A stretch of 64,000 nucleotides of DNA from JBCBCP01 sp039817385 (GCA_039817385.1 JBCBVY010000001.1:62001-126000); one strand, 5' to 3'; shown: positions 24,357 to 32,872, counted from the stretch's first letter. Notes: generated by a model not told the origin, from the sequence alone. Made by a program: numbers and translations.

Positions 24357-25117
24357 TGGTTGCTGCTGCACTTGAATTGGACGGGCTGAAGAAGAGCTTT
24401 GGCAAGGCCGAGATCATCCGCGGCGTCGATCTGAGCATCGGCAAGGGCGAGCGTCACGCGATCATCGGGCCAAACGGGGCAGGCAAATCCACCCTGTTCA
24501 ACCTGATCACGGGCCGCTTCCCGCAGACCGAAGGGCATATTCGCCTGCACGGCGAAGACCTCGCGGGCCTCGCCCCGTTCGAGATCAACCGCAAGGGCCT
24601 GAGCCGGTCGTTCCAGATCACCAACATCTTCCCAAAGATGAGCGTGTTCGAGAACGTCCGGTGCTCGCTGCTGTGGTCGATGGGCTACAAGTACAACTTC
24701 TGGTCAATGGTGGGCCGGAGCCGCGCGCTGAACGAGGGGGCCGAGGCGATCCTCGAACAGATCAACCTCACAAACCGGCGCGATCTGCCTGCGGGTGTTC
24801 TGTCTTATGCAGAGCAGCGCGCGCTGGAGATCGGGATCACCATCGCGGGCGGCGCCGATGTCATCATGCTGGACGAGCCGACGGCGGGCATGAGCCATTC
24901 GGAGACCGACTATATCGTGGAGCTGATCCGCAAGGTCACCGAGGACCGGACGCTGGTTGTGGTCGAGCATGACATGGGCGTGGTCTTTGGCCTCGCCGAC
25001 CGGATCAGCGTGCTGGTCTATGGCGAGATCATCGCAACGGGCACCCCGCCGGATGTCCGCGCAAACGCAAAGGTTCAGGAAGCCTATCTGGGCGCGGCGC
25101 TGGAGGCCGAACACTGA
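24356..25117 (+). CDS. Liv-type ABC transporter ATPase (LivG-like)
   Basis: This 253-residue nucleotide-binding subunit has Walker A GPNGAGKST, the signature LSYAEQRALEIGI (the Liv-family variant) and Walker B VIMLDEPTAGMSHSE, followed by the switch His in VVEHDMGVVFGLADRISVL. The start at 24356 shares a base with the upstream stop (TGATG). It couples ATP hydrolysis to the two permeases. Membership is clear from the LSY.EQR signature and the gene order. Confidence 0.93.
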   Translation: MVAAALELDGLKKSFGKAEIIRGVDLSIGKGERHAIIGPNGAGKSTLFNLITGRFPQTEGHIRLHGEDLAGLAPFEINRKGLSRSFQITNIFPKMSVFENVRCSLLWSMGYKYNFWSMVGRSRALNEGAEAILEQINLTNRRDLPAGVLSYAEQRALEIGITIAGGADVIMLDEPTAGMSHSETDYIVELIRKVTEDRTLVVVEHDMGVVFGLADRISVLVYGEIIATGTPPDVRANAKVQEAYLGAALEAEH

Positions 25118-25818
25118 TGCTCGATGTTATGGATCTTCATGCCTATTACGGCAAGTCGCACATCCTTCAGGGGGTGAACCTGAATATCGGCGAGGGTGAG
25201 ATTGTCGCCCTGCTGGGGCGCAACGGGGTGGGCCGGTCGACCACCTGCAAGGCCATCATGGGCGAGGTCGCGCCCGTGGGCACCGTCACGTTCAAGGGGC
25301 AGCAGATATCAGGCAAGCAGGCCTACGAGGTGGCGAATTTGGGCATCGGCTATGTGCCGGAAAACCGGGATATCTTCCCGGGCCTGACCACCCGGCAGAA
25401 CCTGATCCTCGGCCTCAAGCCCGGGCAGAAGGACGGGGCGGGGCGCTGGTCCATGCAGGATATGTTTGACCTCTTTGAAAACCTGGAACGGCGCGCGGAT
25501 GTCGAAGCCTCTGTGCTGTCGGGCGGGGAGCAGCAGATGCTGACCATGTGCCGGACGCTGATGGGCGATCCGGACCTCGTGATGATCGACGAGCCGACCG
25601 AGGGTCTGTCGCCGCAGATGGTCAAACGGGTGGCGGAGCTTCTGCAGGAGATTGCCAAACGGGGCATTGCGACCCTGCTGGTCGAACAAAAGCTGTCGAT
25701 TGCTTTGGATATCGCCGACCGTGTCTACGTGATGGGCCACGGGCAGGTGGTGTTCGAAGGCACGCCGGCGGAGCTGAAAGAGCGGGATGATGTCCGGAAG
25801 GAGTGGTTGGAGGTCTGA
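25117..25818 (+). CDS. Liv-type ABC transporter ATPase (LivF-like), Walker A Lys replaced by Arg
   Basis: This 233-residue nucleotide-binding subunit is the last gene of the first importer. Its P-loop reads LLGRNGVGRSTTCKAI: the invariant Walker A Lys is Arg at residue 40 (codon cgg). The signature LSGGEQQMLTMCRTLM, Walker B LVMIDEPTEGLSP and the switch region LLVEQKLSIAL are normal. The family usually has Lys here, so one ATP site may be impaired or the importer may run with an asymmetric pair. The gene starts at 25117 with a TGATG overlap and ends in a hairpin. Confidence 0.92.
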   Translation: MLDVMDLHAYYGKSHILQGVNLNIGEGEIVALLGRNGVGRSTTCKAIMGEVAPVGTVTFKGQQISGKQAYEVANLGIGYVPENRDIFPGLTTRQNLILGLKPGQKDGAGRWSMQDMFDLFENLERRADVEASVLSGGEQQMLTMCRTLMGDPDLVMIDEPTEGLSPQMVKRVAELLQEIAKRGIATLLVEQKLSIALDIADRVYVMGHGQVVFEGTPAELKERDDVRKEWLEV

Positions 25819-25879
25819 AAACCGACGCGGTTTTCAACCTCCATCGGGGCTGGCAGGTTTCCGCGTCGGAAACCTGCCA
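25817..25879. terminator. Two hairpins between convergent transcripts
   Basis: The first stem, GAAAACC/GGTTTTC (25817-25823 with 25829-25835), overlaps the stop of the livF-like gene. The second is a perfect 12-bp stem, TGGCAGGTTTCC/GGAAACCTGCCA (25851-25862 with 25868-25879). Neither has a long T-run, though each arm contains a TTT or TTTT. The position between two convergent genes fits bidirectional termination. Confidence 0.6.
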
Positions 25880-25890
25880 ACACGAGCGCT

Positions 25891-26487
25891 TCACGGATTG
25901 CCAAGCCGCCATGCCAGGTCATCAAGGCTGTCCTTGCCAAAGAACATCTCCTCCCCGGCAAACATCGTGGGCAGGCCAAAAACGCCCCGCGCCACGGCCT
26001 CTTCGGTCAGCGCGATCAGCTGCGCCTTGACCTCCGCGTCCTGCGCGCCGGCCATGATCTCGTCCACCGGCAGGCCCGCCTCTGTCAGAACCTCACCGAT
26101 CACCTCGGGCTGGCCCATGTCTTTGCCGTGCAGCCACATCGCGTCCATGACCGTGTCGATATAGCGTTGCTTCCAGTCTTTGCCCTCGGCAAAGACCGCG
26201 GCGCGCATCAGGGGCAGGGTGTTGATCGGAAAGGCCGGGTTCCAGTTGAACTCCAACCCGTGCCGTTCGATGAAGCGCGCAATTTCAACCCGCCCGTAGG
26301 CCAGCTTGCCCTTCACATCCGCGAAGGCCATCATCGGGGCCTGGTTACCCGTGGCTTTGAATATCCCGCCAAGCAGGGCAGGGCGATAGATCAGATCTGC
26401 GCCCGCCGCGCCTGCGATGCGCGGCAGCACCTTGTGCACGAAATAGCCGTTGGGGCTCGCGAAATCGTAGATATAGGTGATCTGCAT
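25891..26487 (-). CDS. 2-hydroxychromene-2-carboxylate isomerase family (DsbA fold)
   Basis: This is a 198-residue glutathione-dependent thioredoxin-fold protein. The start at 26487 has AAGGAG 9 bases upstream. The DsbA-like opening TYIYDFASPNGYFVHKVLP has Ser in place of the redox Cys, as in HCCA isomerases and kappa GSTs. The C-terminal block GVFGLPTMFAGEEMFFGKDSLDDL is typical. HCCA isomerases act on ring-cleavage products of polycyclic aromatics, but many homologues act on other substrates. It is translationally coupled (TAATG) to an SDR gene, which is followed upstream by a GST gene. Confidence 0.87.
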   Translation of the reverse strand: MQITYIYDFASPNGYFVHKVLPRIAGAAGADLIYRPALLGGIFKATGNQAPMMAFADVKGKLAYGRVEIARFIERHGLEFNWNPAFPINTLPLMRAAVFAEGKDWKQRYIDTVMDAMWLHGKDMGQPEVIGEVLTEAGLPVDEIMAGAQDAEVKAQLIALTEEAVARGVFGLPTMFAGEEMFFGKDSLDDLAWRLGNP

Positions 26488-27209
26488 TACCACGTCTCCT
26501 TGTGGGGCCTGATGTCCATCTCAAAGGTCCAGGCGTCGGGCGGCTGGTGGTAGAGCGCCCAGTAAGCGTCGGCCACGGAGGCGGGGTTCATCAAATCGCC
26601 TTCCGCAATCTCGCGCCCCGCATTGGCGTAGATCTCGCGCACCCATTGGGTATCGACGCCCGCGTCGATGACAAGGTGCGCGACGTGGATGCCTTTGGGC
26701 CCAAGCTCGCGCGCCATGCTTTGCGCGGTGCTGCGCAGGGCGGCCTTGGCGCTTGAAAACGCGGCGAAGCCTGCGTTGCCGCGCAGCGAGGCGCTGGCGC
26801 CGGTAAAGAAGATCGCGCCGCGCCCGCGCGGGACCATGCGGGTGGCCGCCGCGCGGCCCGTGTGGAACCCGCCAAGGCAAGCCATTTCCCAGACCTTGCG
26901 GTAGACCCGCGTGGTTGTCTCCGTGATCGGGAAGCGGACATTGCCGCCGACGTTGAAGATCACCAGATCGAGCGGGCCGTGGTCGGCTTCGATCTGGGTA
27001 AAGCGGCGCTCGACCGTCTCTTCATCCCTTGCATCAAGGGCATAACCTTGCGCCGCGCCGCCCCTGTTCGAGATCTCCGTGACCAGCGGCACGAGCTGGT
27101 CGGCGTTGCGCCGCCCGAGGCTCACCTTGAACCCGCCCGCCGCAAAGCGCCGCGCGATGGCCGCGCCGATGTAATCGCCCGCGCCCACGATCAGGGCGTG
27201 GCCGGTCAT
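26487..27209 (-). CDS. Atypical SDR-family protein (catalytic Tyr replaced)
   Basis: This is a 240-residue Rossmann protein. The cofactor motif reads LIVGAGDYIGAAIARRF, with FNVGGN in place of NNAG. The catalytic YxxxK position reads F151-SSA-K155, so the Tyr is Phe. It may bind NAD(P) but not act as a standard dehydrogenase. It lies in a coupled minus-strand trio: GST, then this gene (ATGA overlap), then HCCA isomerase (TAATG). A glutathione-linked conversion is suggested by this context only. Confidence 0.8.
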   Translation of the reverse strand: MTGHALIVGAGDYIGAAIARRFAAGGFKVSLGRRNADQLVPLVTEISNRGGAAQGYALDARDEETVERRFTQIEADHGPLDLVIFNVGGNVRFPITETTTRVYRKVWEMACLGGFHTGRAAATRMVPRGRGAIFFTGASASLRGNAGFAAFSSAKAALRSTAQSMARELGPKGIHVAHLVIDAGVDTQWVREIYANAGREIAEGDLMNPASVADAYWALYHQPPDAWTFEMDIRPHKETW

Positions 27210-27814
27210 AGACCGTGGGCCTTTTGCCAGGCGGGCCGGTCCGAGAGACGGTCCAGATAGGCGGCAAGGTGGGGCAGTTCGTCGAAATCCGCACCAAAGG
27301 TCCGCGCAGCCGCCACCGCGTGGCCCAGCATGATGTCCGCGCCGGAAAAGTCATTGGCAAGGTAGTCCCGCCCATCGGACAGATGCGCCTCGATGCTCTG
27401 CAGCATCTGGCCTAGCAGCTTGGTCGCGCGCTTCACATGCGGCTCGGACCGGCGGTCTTCGGGCAGCAGGATCGTCTCCACCACGATGGTGTTCACCGGC
27501 GGCATCAGCATCCCTTCGGCATAGTGCAGCCATTGCAGGTAGGCGGGAAAGTTGGCGCTGTCCGGGGCCGGTTGCAGCGCGCCGCCGCCGTGGCGGGCCA
27601 GCAGGTACTGCACGATGGCCCCGGACTCAAACAGCCGCACATCGCCATCCTCCAGCACCGGCACGCGGCCCATCGGGTGAATGGCCCGAAACTCGGCGCT
27701 GCGCATGGCCGGATCGCCCAGCGTGTAGCGTTCGATCTCATAGGGCAGCCCCAGCTCTTCGAGCAGCCAGGCGATGCGCACGGCGCGGGTATTTGGTGCG
27801 AAATATAGCTTCAT
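27206..27814 (-). CDS. Glutathione S-transferase family protein
   Basis: This is a 202-residue GST. The thioredoxin-like N-terminal domain MKLYFAPNTRAVRIAWLLEE carries the GSH-site motifs GRVPVLEDGDVRLFESGAIVQYLL (about 50-75). The helical C-terminal domain contains LANDFSGADIMLGHAV, the usual N-capping block. The start at 27814 has GGGGAGGA 5 bases upstream; an earlier start would place it before the ribosome-binding site. It is the first gene of the trio with an SDR and an HCCA isomerase. It is divergent from the enoyl-CoA hydratase-like gene. Confidence 0.9.
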   Translation of the reverse strand: MKLYFAPNTRAVRIAWLLEELGLPYEIERYTLGDPAMRSAEFRAIHPMGRVPVLEDGDVRLFESGAIVQYLLARHGGGALQPAPDSANFPAYLQWLHYAEGMLMPPVNTIVVETILLPEDRRSEPHVKRATKLLGQMLQSIEAHLSDGRDYLANDFSGADIMLGHAVAAARTFGADFDELPHLAAYLDRLSDRPAWQKAHGL

Positions 27815-27969
27815 GGTGATCCTCCCCGGTCGCAACGGTAGGCGGGCTGGACCGATCCGTCTAGGGCGCTGCGCGGAACGTTACGTCGCGCCCGGGCGCG
27901 GCAGATGCGGGGCGCGGGGCCGGCCCTTTTTGCCTTGGCTTGAGGTTAGGTTGCGGCCATGCTGCGCCC

Positions 27970-28707
27970 ATGAAGACAGACTGGATCAAACAAGAGACGA
28001 GCCCCGACGGCGTGCTGACGCTGACGCTGGATGCGGGGCCGGTGAATGCGCTGACCGCGGACCGGCTGGACGCCTTTGCAGATGTGATTGAGGGCGCGGA
28101 TGCCGCCGCCATCGTCATTTGCTCGACCCACCGGGTGCTGAGCGCCGGGCTGGACCTGAAATACGCGCAAGGGGCTGACGCGGCCGAAGCGCGGCGCATC
28201 GTGCAAGGGCTGAACCGAGCCTTCCTGTCGCTCTACGCGTCGCCGCGGCCCGTGGTCTGCGCGGCTGCTGGCGCGGCCATCGCGGGCGGGCTGTTCTTTG
28301 TGCTGGCCTCGGACTGGCGCGTGGCCGGAGAGGGCGCGAAGTTTGGCCTTGCCGAAGTGCTGGTCGGCGTCGATTTCCCCGCCGGCCCCCTGGGGATCGC
28401 CCGGGCGGAGCTTGGCGCGGCCGAGGCGCGGCGCCTCATGCTCCCCGGTCAGCCAATCCCAGCAGCGGCGGCGCAAGCCCGCGGCATCGTGGACGAGGTC
28501 GTGCCCCGCGATCAGGTTCTGGTCACGGCGCAGGCCAAGGCCAAAGCGCTGGCCCAGATCCCTGCGGCCGCCTACGCACGGGTCAAATCCCAGTTGCGCG
28601 GTGAAACCATCGCTGCGATCCGCGCGGCAGAGAAGGCCGAGGCGGATGCGGACAGGCCTTGGATCGACGATAAGGCGCGCGCGGCAATGGCGCGAATGCT
28701 CGCATGA
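27970..28707 (+). CDS. Crotonase-family enoyl-CoA isomerase or hydratase
   Basis: This is a 245-residue crotonase-fold protein. The oxyanion-hole block is LSAGLDLKY and the second AAGAAIAGGLFFVLASDWRV. The Glu normally in GGGxE (E144 of rat hydratase) is replaced by Phe here, while the E164 equivalent is present in FGLAEVLVGVDFP. Loss of the first Glu is characteristic of delta3-delta2 enoyl-CoA isomerases, so isomerase is a better guess than hydratase. The start at 27970 is assigned from MKTDWIKQETSPDGVL. It is coupled to the next gene by ATGA. Confidence 0.82.
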   Translation: MKTDWIKQETSPDGVLTLTLDAGPVNALTADRLDAFADVIEGADAAAIVICSTHRVLSAGLDLKYAQGADAAEARRIVQGLNRAFLSLYASPRPVVCAAAGAAIAGGLFFVLASDWRVAGEGAKFGLAEVLVGVDFPAGPLGIARAELGAAEARRLMLPGQPIPAAAAQARGIVDEVVPRDQVLVTAQAKAKALAQIPAAAYARVKSQLRGETIAAIRAAEKAEADADRPWIDDKARAAMARMLA

Positions 28708-29912
28708 AGCTGACGCTGGACCCGGCCAAGTCGGACCGCATCCGGGACTGGATGCAGGGCTATGTGGACGACCGCCGCTTTGCGGGCTGTTCGGTGCTGG
28801 CGCTTCAGGACGGGCAGGAGGTTCTGTTCGATGCCTGCGGGCTGCGGGACGTCGCGGCGCAGGCCCCCTGGACCCGCGACACGGTTGCCCGCATCTATTC
28901 GATGACCAAGCCGGTGACGTCGCTGGTGATGATGATGCTGGTCGAGGAAGGGCGCATCCACCTCGACGCGCCGGTGTCGTCCGTGCTGCCCGAGTTCAGC
29001 GACATGACCTGCCTCGTCCCCAGTGCCTCCGCGCTGGATCAGGTGGAGCCCTGCGCGCCGCCAACGCTGCACCAGCTGCTGACGCATACCTCAGGCCTCA
29101 GCTACCCGTTCAACCCCGGCCTTGTGGCCGAGGCGATGCAGGCCGAAGACCTTGTCTACAAGCACGGGCAGGGCAGCCTTGCGGACGTCACGCGCAAGGT
29201 CGCGGCGCTTCCCTTGGCCTTTCGCCCCGGCAGCCGCTGGGAATATTCCGTCGGGATCGACGTGATTGGCCGCGTGATCGAAGAGATGACGGGTCAGAGC
29301 CTTGGCGCGGTGATGGCGGAGCGTGTCTTTGGCCCCCTTGGCATGACAGAGACGGCCTTTGGTGTGCCGCAGCAGGCGGCAGACCGCTTCGCCGCGCTCT
29401 ACACCCCGCTGGCGGGCGGTGCGATGGACCTGAACGCGCAGGAGAAGGGCGCAGAGACCCTGCGCCTTGTTGATGCGCCAGACAGCAGCGCCTATCACGC
29501 ACCGACGTTGCACTCGGGTGGCGGCGGCCTTGTTGGCACGATTGATGACTACGCCCGCTTTGCCGAGGCCCTGCGCGCAGGCGGCAAGGGCCTGGTTTCC
29601 CCCGCGACGCTTGCCTTCATGCTGCGCAATCACCTGCCGGGGGACATCGCGTCGATGGGGCCGGCCAGCTTTGCCGAACAGCCGATGGACGGCATGGGCT
29701 TTGGCCTTGGCGGCGCTGTTGTGCTGGATGCGGCGCGCGCGCGCGTGCCCGGCTCGGTTGGGGATTTCAGCTGGGGCGGCATGGCCTCCACCTTCTTCTG
29801 GGTCGATCCGGTCCATGACCTCAGCGTGATCTTCTTCACGCAGCTGTCGCCCTCGTCCAGCTATCCCGCCCGCCCCGAACTCAAAGCCCTGATCCACGGA
29901 TGCCTGACATGA
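28704..29912 (+). CDS. Serine hydrolase, beta-lactamase/esterase family
   Basis: This is a 402-residue class C-like serine hydrolase. The nucleophile motif SxxK is in YSMTKPVTSLVM (about residue 74). The second motif is near EYSVGIDVIGRVIEEMTG (Tyr region, about 190), and an HSGGGGLVGT block (about 270) is the third. No signal peptide is seen, so it is probably cytosolic. Such enzymes in acyl-CoA operons often open lactones or cleave esters. Its start overlaps the crotonase stop, and its stop overlaps the ligase start, so all four genes of this operon are tightly coupled. Confidence 0.86.
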   Translation: MKLTLDPAKSDRIRDWMQGYVDDRRFAGCSVLALQDGQEVLFDACGLRDVAAQAPWTRDTVARIYSMTKPVTSLVMMMLVEEGRIHLDAPVSSVLPEFSDMTCLVPSASALDQVEPCAPPTLHQLLTHTSGLSYPFNPGLVAEAMQAEDLVYKHGQGSLADVTRKVAALPLAFRPGSRWEYSVGIDVIGRVIEEMTGQSLGAVMAERVFGPLGMTETAFGVPQQAADRFAALYTPLAGGAMDLNAQEKGAETLRLVDAPDSSAYHAPTLHSGGGGLVGTIDDYARFAEALRAGGKGLVSPATLAFMLRNHLPGDIASMGPASFAEQPMDGMGFGLGGAVVLDAARARVPGSVGDFSWGGMASTFFWVDPVHDLSVIFFTQLSPSSSYPARPELKALIHGCLT

Positions 29913-31858
29913 GCCGCCCTGACATCATGTGGACGCCCAGCCCCGAGCGGGCGGAGGCCTCCACGATGGCCCAGTTCGAACGCTGGCTGGCAGATGAGCG
30001 TGGCCTGAGCTTTGCAGATTACGACGCGCTGTGGGACTGGTCGGTCACCGACCTCGAAGGGTTCTGGTCGGCGATTTGGGATTTCTTTGACATCCCGGCA
30101 GAGGCCCGGCCCGCGCAGTTCCTCGTCGAAGACAAGATGCCCGGCGCGGTCTGGGGCGCGGGCGCGCGGATGAATTATGCCAGCGCGATCCTGAAACACG
30201 CGCAGACGCGCGCCGACCGCACCGCCATCACCGTCACGTCCGAGACTTTTGGCAAATCGCGGCTGACCTGGGCCGAGTTGAAGGAGCGGGTGGAGACCTG
30301 CGCCGGCTGGCTGGCCAAGCGCGGCGTGGGAGAGGGCGACCGGGTGGTCGCCATCCTGCCCAATACCGAAGTGGCCCTGATTGCTTTCCTCGCCTCCGCC
30401 TCGCTGGGCGCAATCTGGTCGCTGTGCGCGCCGGATATGGGCCATGTCGCGATCCTTGACCGGTTCCGCCAGATCGAGCCGAAGGTGCTGATCGCGCAGG
30501 ACGGCTATGTGCACGCGGGCAAGATGGTGGACCGCCGCACGGTGATCGAAGAGATTGAACGCGGCCTGCCCACGGTGGAGCTGCGCGTGATGGTGCCCGT
30601 GGTGGGCGATCTGCCAAACGGCTGGAAGCCCTGGGAAGGGGTGATGCTCAGCAAGCAGCGCGCCGCCCCCCGCATGGTCGGGTTCGAGCATCCGCTTTGG
30701 ATCGTCTACTCCTCCGGCACCACCGGCACACCCAAACCCATCGTGCACGGGCATGGCGGCGTCGTGCTGGAGGCGTGCAAACAGTCGCTGCACAAGGATA
30801 TCGGCCCGGAGGATCGCTTTGCCTGGCTGACCTCCTCGGGCTGGATCATGTGGAACGCGCAATGGGCCGTTCTGGGGCAGGGCGCTTGCGTGGCGATGTT
30901 CGACGGTGCGCCGCACCACCCGGATATGGGCGTTGTCTGGCGCTTTGTCGCGGATGAGACGCTGACCTATTTTGGTGCCGGCGCAGCCTTTTTTGCCGGG
31001 TGCCTCAAGGCAGGCGAGCGGCCCGGGGACACGGTGGACCTCACAGCGCTGCGCTCGCTTGGCTCCACCGGCTCTCCGCTGAGCGAGGATGCCTATGACT
31101 GGATCTACCGCGACGTGAAGCGGGACGTGTGGCTCGCGCCGATCTCGGGCGGGACCGACATTGCAGGCGCATTCGTGCTGGGCCATCCAAGCCGGCCCGT
31201 GCGCAAGGGAGAAATGCAGTGCCGCGCGCTCGGCAACGCGACCTATGCCTTTAGCCCCGACGGCGCGGCGCTGACGGGCGAGGTGGGCGAGCTGGTCTGC
31301 ACCCGCCCGCTGCCCTCCATGCCGCTGGGATTCTGGGGCGATGATGGCACCCGCCTGCATGATGCCTACTATGACACCTATCCCGGCATCTGGCGCCACG
31401 GCGACTGGATCGCGATCCAGGAGGATGGCGCGTCGGTCATCTATGGCCGCTCGGACGCGACCATTAATCGCAAAGGCCTGCGCATGGGCTCGGCCGAGAT
31501 TTACCAGGCGGTGGAGGGGCTTCCCGAGGTGCGCGACTCGCTGGTGGTTGATCTGGAGTTCCTGGGCCGGGAAAGCTTCATGCCGCTGTTTGTGGTGCTG
31601 CCCGAAGGTGCCGTGCTGGACGACGGATTGAAGGCGCGCATTGGCGCCGCGATCCGCGATGCGGTCTCTGCCCGTTTCATCCCGAACGAGATTGTTCAGA
31701 TCGCCGAGGTGCCGCGCACCCTGTCGGGCAAGAAGCTGGAAGTTCCGGTGAAAAAGCTGCTGCTGGGCGGCGATCCGGAGAAGGTGGTAAACCGGGATTC
31801 GATGGCGAACCCCGCCTCCTTTGACACGTTCATCGACTATGCAAAGGCCCGGCAATGA
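29909..31858 (+). CDS. Acetoacetate-CoA ligase type enzyme
   Basis: This 649-residue adenylate-forming enzyme has the length and layout of acetoacetyl-CoA synthetase, which activates acetoacetate with ATP and CoA. The N-terminal domain reads MWTPSPERAEASTMAQFERWL and DLEGFWSAIWDFF. The AMP-binding P-loop is IVYSSGTTGTPKPIVHGHGG. Further blocks are ISGGTDIAGAFVLGHPSRPVRKGEMQC (A5-like) and RSDATINRKGLRMGSAEIYQ, with C-terminal Lys in LSGKKLEVPVKKLLLG. A related 3-oxo acid substrate is possible. The start at 29909 overlaps the upstream stop (ATGA). Confidence 0.9.
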   Translation: MSRPDIMWTPSPERAEASTMAQFERWLADERGLSFADYDALWDWSVTDLEGFWSAIWDFFDIPAEARPAQFLVEDKMPGAVWGAGARMNYASAILKHAQTRADRTAITVTSETFGKSRLTWAELKERVETCAGWLAKRGVGEGDRVVAILPNTEVALIAFLASASLGAIWSLCAPDMGHVAILDRFRQIEPKVLIAQDGYVHAGKMVDRRTVIEEIERGLPTVELRVMVPVVGDLPNGWKPWEGVMLSKQRAAPRMVGFEHPLWIVYSSGTTGTPKPIVHGHGGVVLEACKQSLHKDIGPEDRFAWLTSSGWIMWNAQWAVLGQGACVAMFDGAPHHPDMGVVWRFVADETLTYFGAGAAFFAGCLKAGERPGDTVDLTALRSLGSTGSPLSEDAYDWIYRDVKRDVWLAPISGGTDIAGAFVLGHPSRPVRKGEMQCRALGNATYAFSPDGAALTGEVGELVCTRPLPSMPLGFWGDDGTRLHDAYYDTYPGIWRHGDWIAIQEDGASVIYGRSDATINRKGLRMGSAEIYQAVEGLPEVRDSLVVDLEFLGRESFMPLFVVLPEGAVLDDGLKARIGAAIRDAVSARFIPNEIVQIAEVPRTLSGKKLEVPVKKLLLGGDPEKVVNRDSMANPASFDTFIDYAKARQ

Positions 31859-32721
31859 ACCCACATGAGACACTGCTGGACCTGCTGGATGTCGAAGCGC
31901 TGGAGGTTGACCTCTTCCGCGGCACGGGGCAGGGCGGTGAGACGCCGACGCGCATCTTTGGCGGGCAGGTCATCGCGCAGGCGCTCGCGTCGGCTTACCG
32001 CACGGTGGAGGGGCGGCTGTGCCACAGCTTGCACGCCTATTTCATCCGCCCAGGCGATCCTGCCATTCCCGTGATCTACCAGGTGGACCGGGCGCGCGAT
32101 GGCGGCTCGTTCACGACGCGGCGGGTGGTGGCGATCCAGCATGGCAAGCAGATCCTGAACATGTCCGCCTCCTTCCACATCGCGGAAAACGGGCCATCCC
32201 ACCAACACAAGGCGCCTGATGTGCCGGGGCCGGACGGGCTGGACGACCGCCCTGCGCTTCGCGCCAAATTCGTGGATCAGATACCAGAGAAATACCGCGC
32301 CGATTTCCTGCGCGCGCGGCCCATCGACATTCGCGAGGTCGCGCCGCGCGACTTCTTTGACCCCGGCCCGGCGGACGATCGAAACCACCTTTGGTTTCGC
32401 ATGTCCGCGGCGGAAGGGTGCAGCCCGCAGATGCAACATTGCCTGCTGGCTTATGCCTCGGACATGAACCTGCTTGGCTCCTCGCTGCGGCCCCACGGGC
32501 TGACCTGGTTCCAGGGCAAGATCATGAGCGCATCGCTGGACCACGCGATGTGGTTCCACGCGACGCCCGCGTTCCAGAACTGGCACCTTTATGACATGGA
32601 CAGCCCGTGGTCAGGCGGGGCGCGCGGGTTCAACCGGGGCAGCATCTATGCTTCGGACGGAACGCTTGTCGCCTCGACGGCACAGGAAGGGTTGATCCGG
32701 CCGATCCAGCCCAAAGCGTAA
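31855..32721 (+). CDS. tesB: Acyl-CoA thioesterase II
   Basis: This 288-residue double hot-dog thioesterase hydrolyses acyl-CoA to free acid and CoA. The TesB triad is recognisable: Asp in AYASDMNLLGSSL, Thr/Ser region in ASLDHAMWFH and Gln in AQEGLIRPI. The N-terminal block RIFGGQVIAQALASAYRTV is typical. It is the last gene of a four-gene operon, starting at 31855 with an ATGA overlap. The stop codon is the loop of a perfect hairpin (32712-32728). It may release stalled or end-product acyl groups. Confidence 0.92.
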   Translation: MNPHETLLDLLDVEALEVDLFRGTGQGGETPTRIFGGQVIAQALASAYRTVEGRLCHSLHAYFIRPGDPAIPVIYQVDRARDGGSFTTRRVVAIQHGKQILNMSASFHIAENGPSHQHKAPDVPGPDGLDDRPALRAKFVDQIPEKYRADFLRARPIDIREVAPRDFFDPGPADDRNHLWFRMSAAEGCSPQMQHCLLAYASDMNLLGSSLRPHGLTWFQGKIMSASLDHAMWFHATPAFQNWHLYDMDSPWSGGARGFNRGSIYASDGTLVASTAQEGLIRPIQPKA

Positions 32722-32728
32722 CGCTTTG
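32712..32728 (+). terminator. Hairpin with the tesB stop codon in its loop
   Basis: CAAAGCG/CGCTTTG (32712-32718 with 32722-32728) is a perfect 7-bp stem whose three-base loop TAA is the tesB stop. TTTG follows only inside the stem, so termination would be weak. Confidence 0.45.
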
Positions 32729-32779
32729 TGACAAAGGTTGACGGGCGCTACCGTCGCCACTGTCGCTCGGACCAATGGC

Positions 32780-32872
32780 GACCCCCGGGAAATCTGCGAC
32801 CCACAGAAGCAAGCAACGGGATCTTCTTTGGGTCCAAAATATCCCGGGGAGTTTGAGGGGCTGGCCCCTCAA
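32780..32872. repeat. Two inverted copies of the dispersed GC-hairpin repeat
   Basis: A degenerate copy in one orientation (ACCCCCGGGAAATCTGCGAC then CCACAGAAG, 32780-32808) is followed by a well-kept copy in the other (TTCTTTGGGTCCAAAATATC then CCGGGGAG, from 32823) with hairpin TTGAGGGGC/GCCCCTCAA (32853-32861 with 32864-32872). They lie between two convergent genes, so each gene has one at its 3' side. Confidence 0.65.

Noticed and set aside
29861..31873. 670-codon open frame on the minus strand
   Set aside because: It mirrors the acetoacetyl-CoA ligase gene, has no motifs and no ribosome-binding site.
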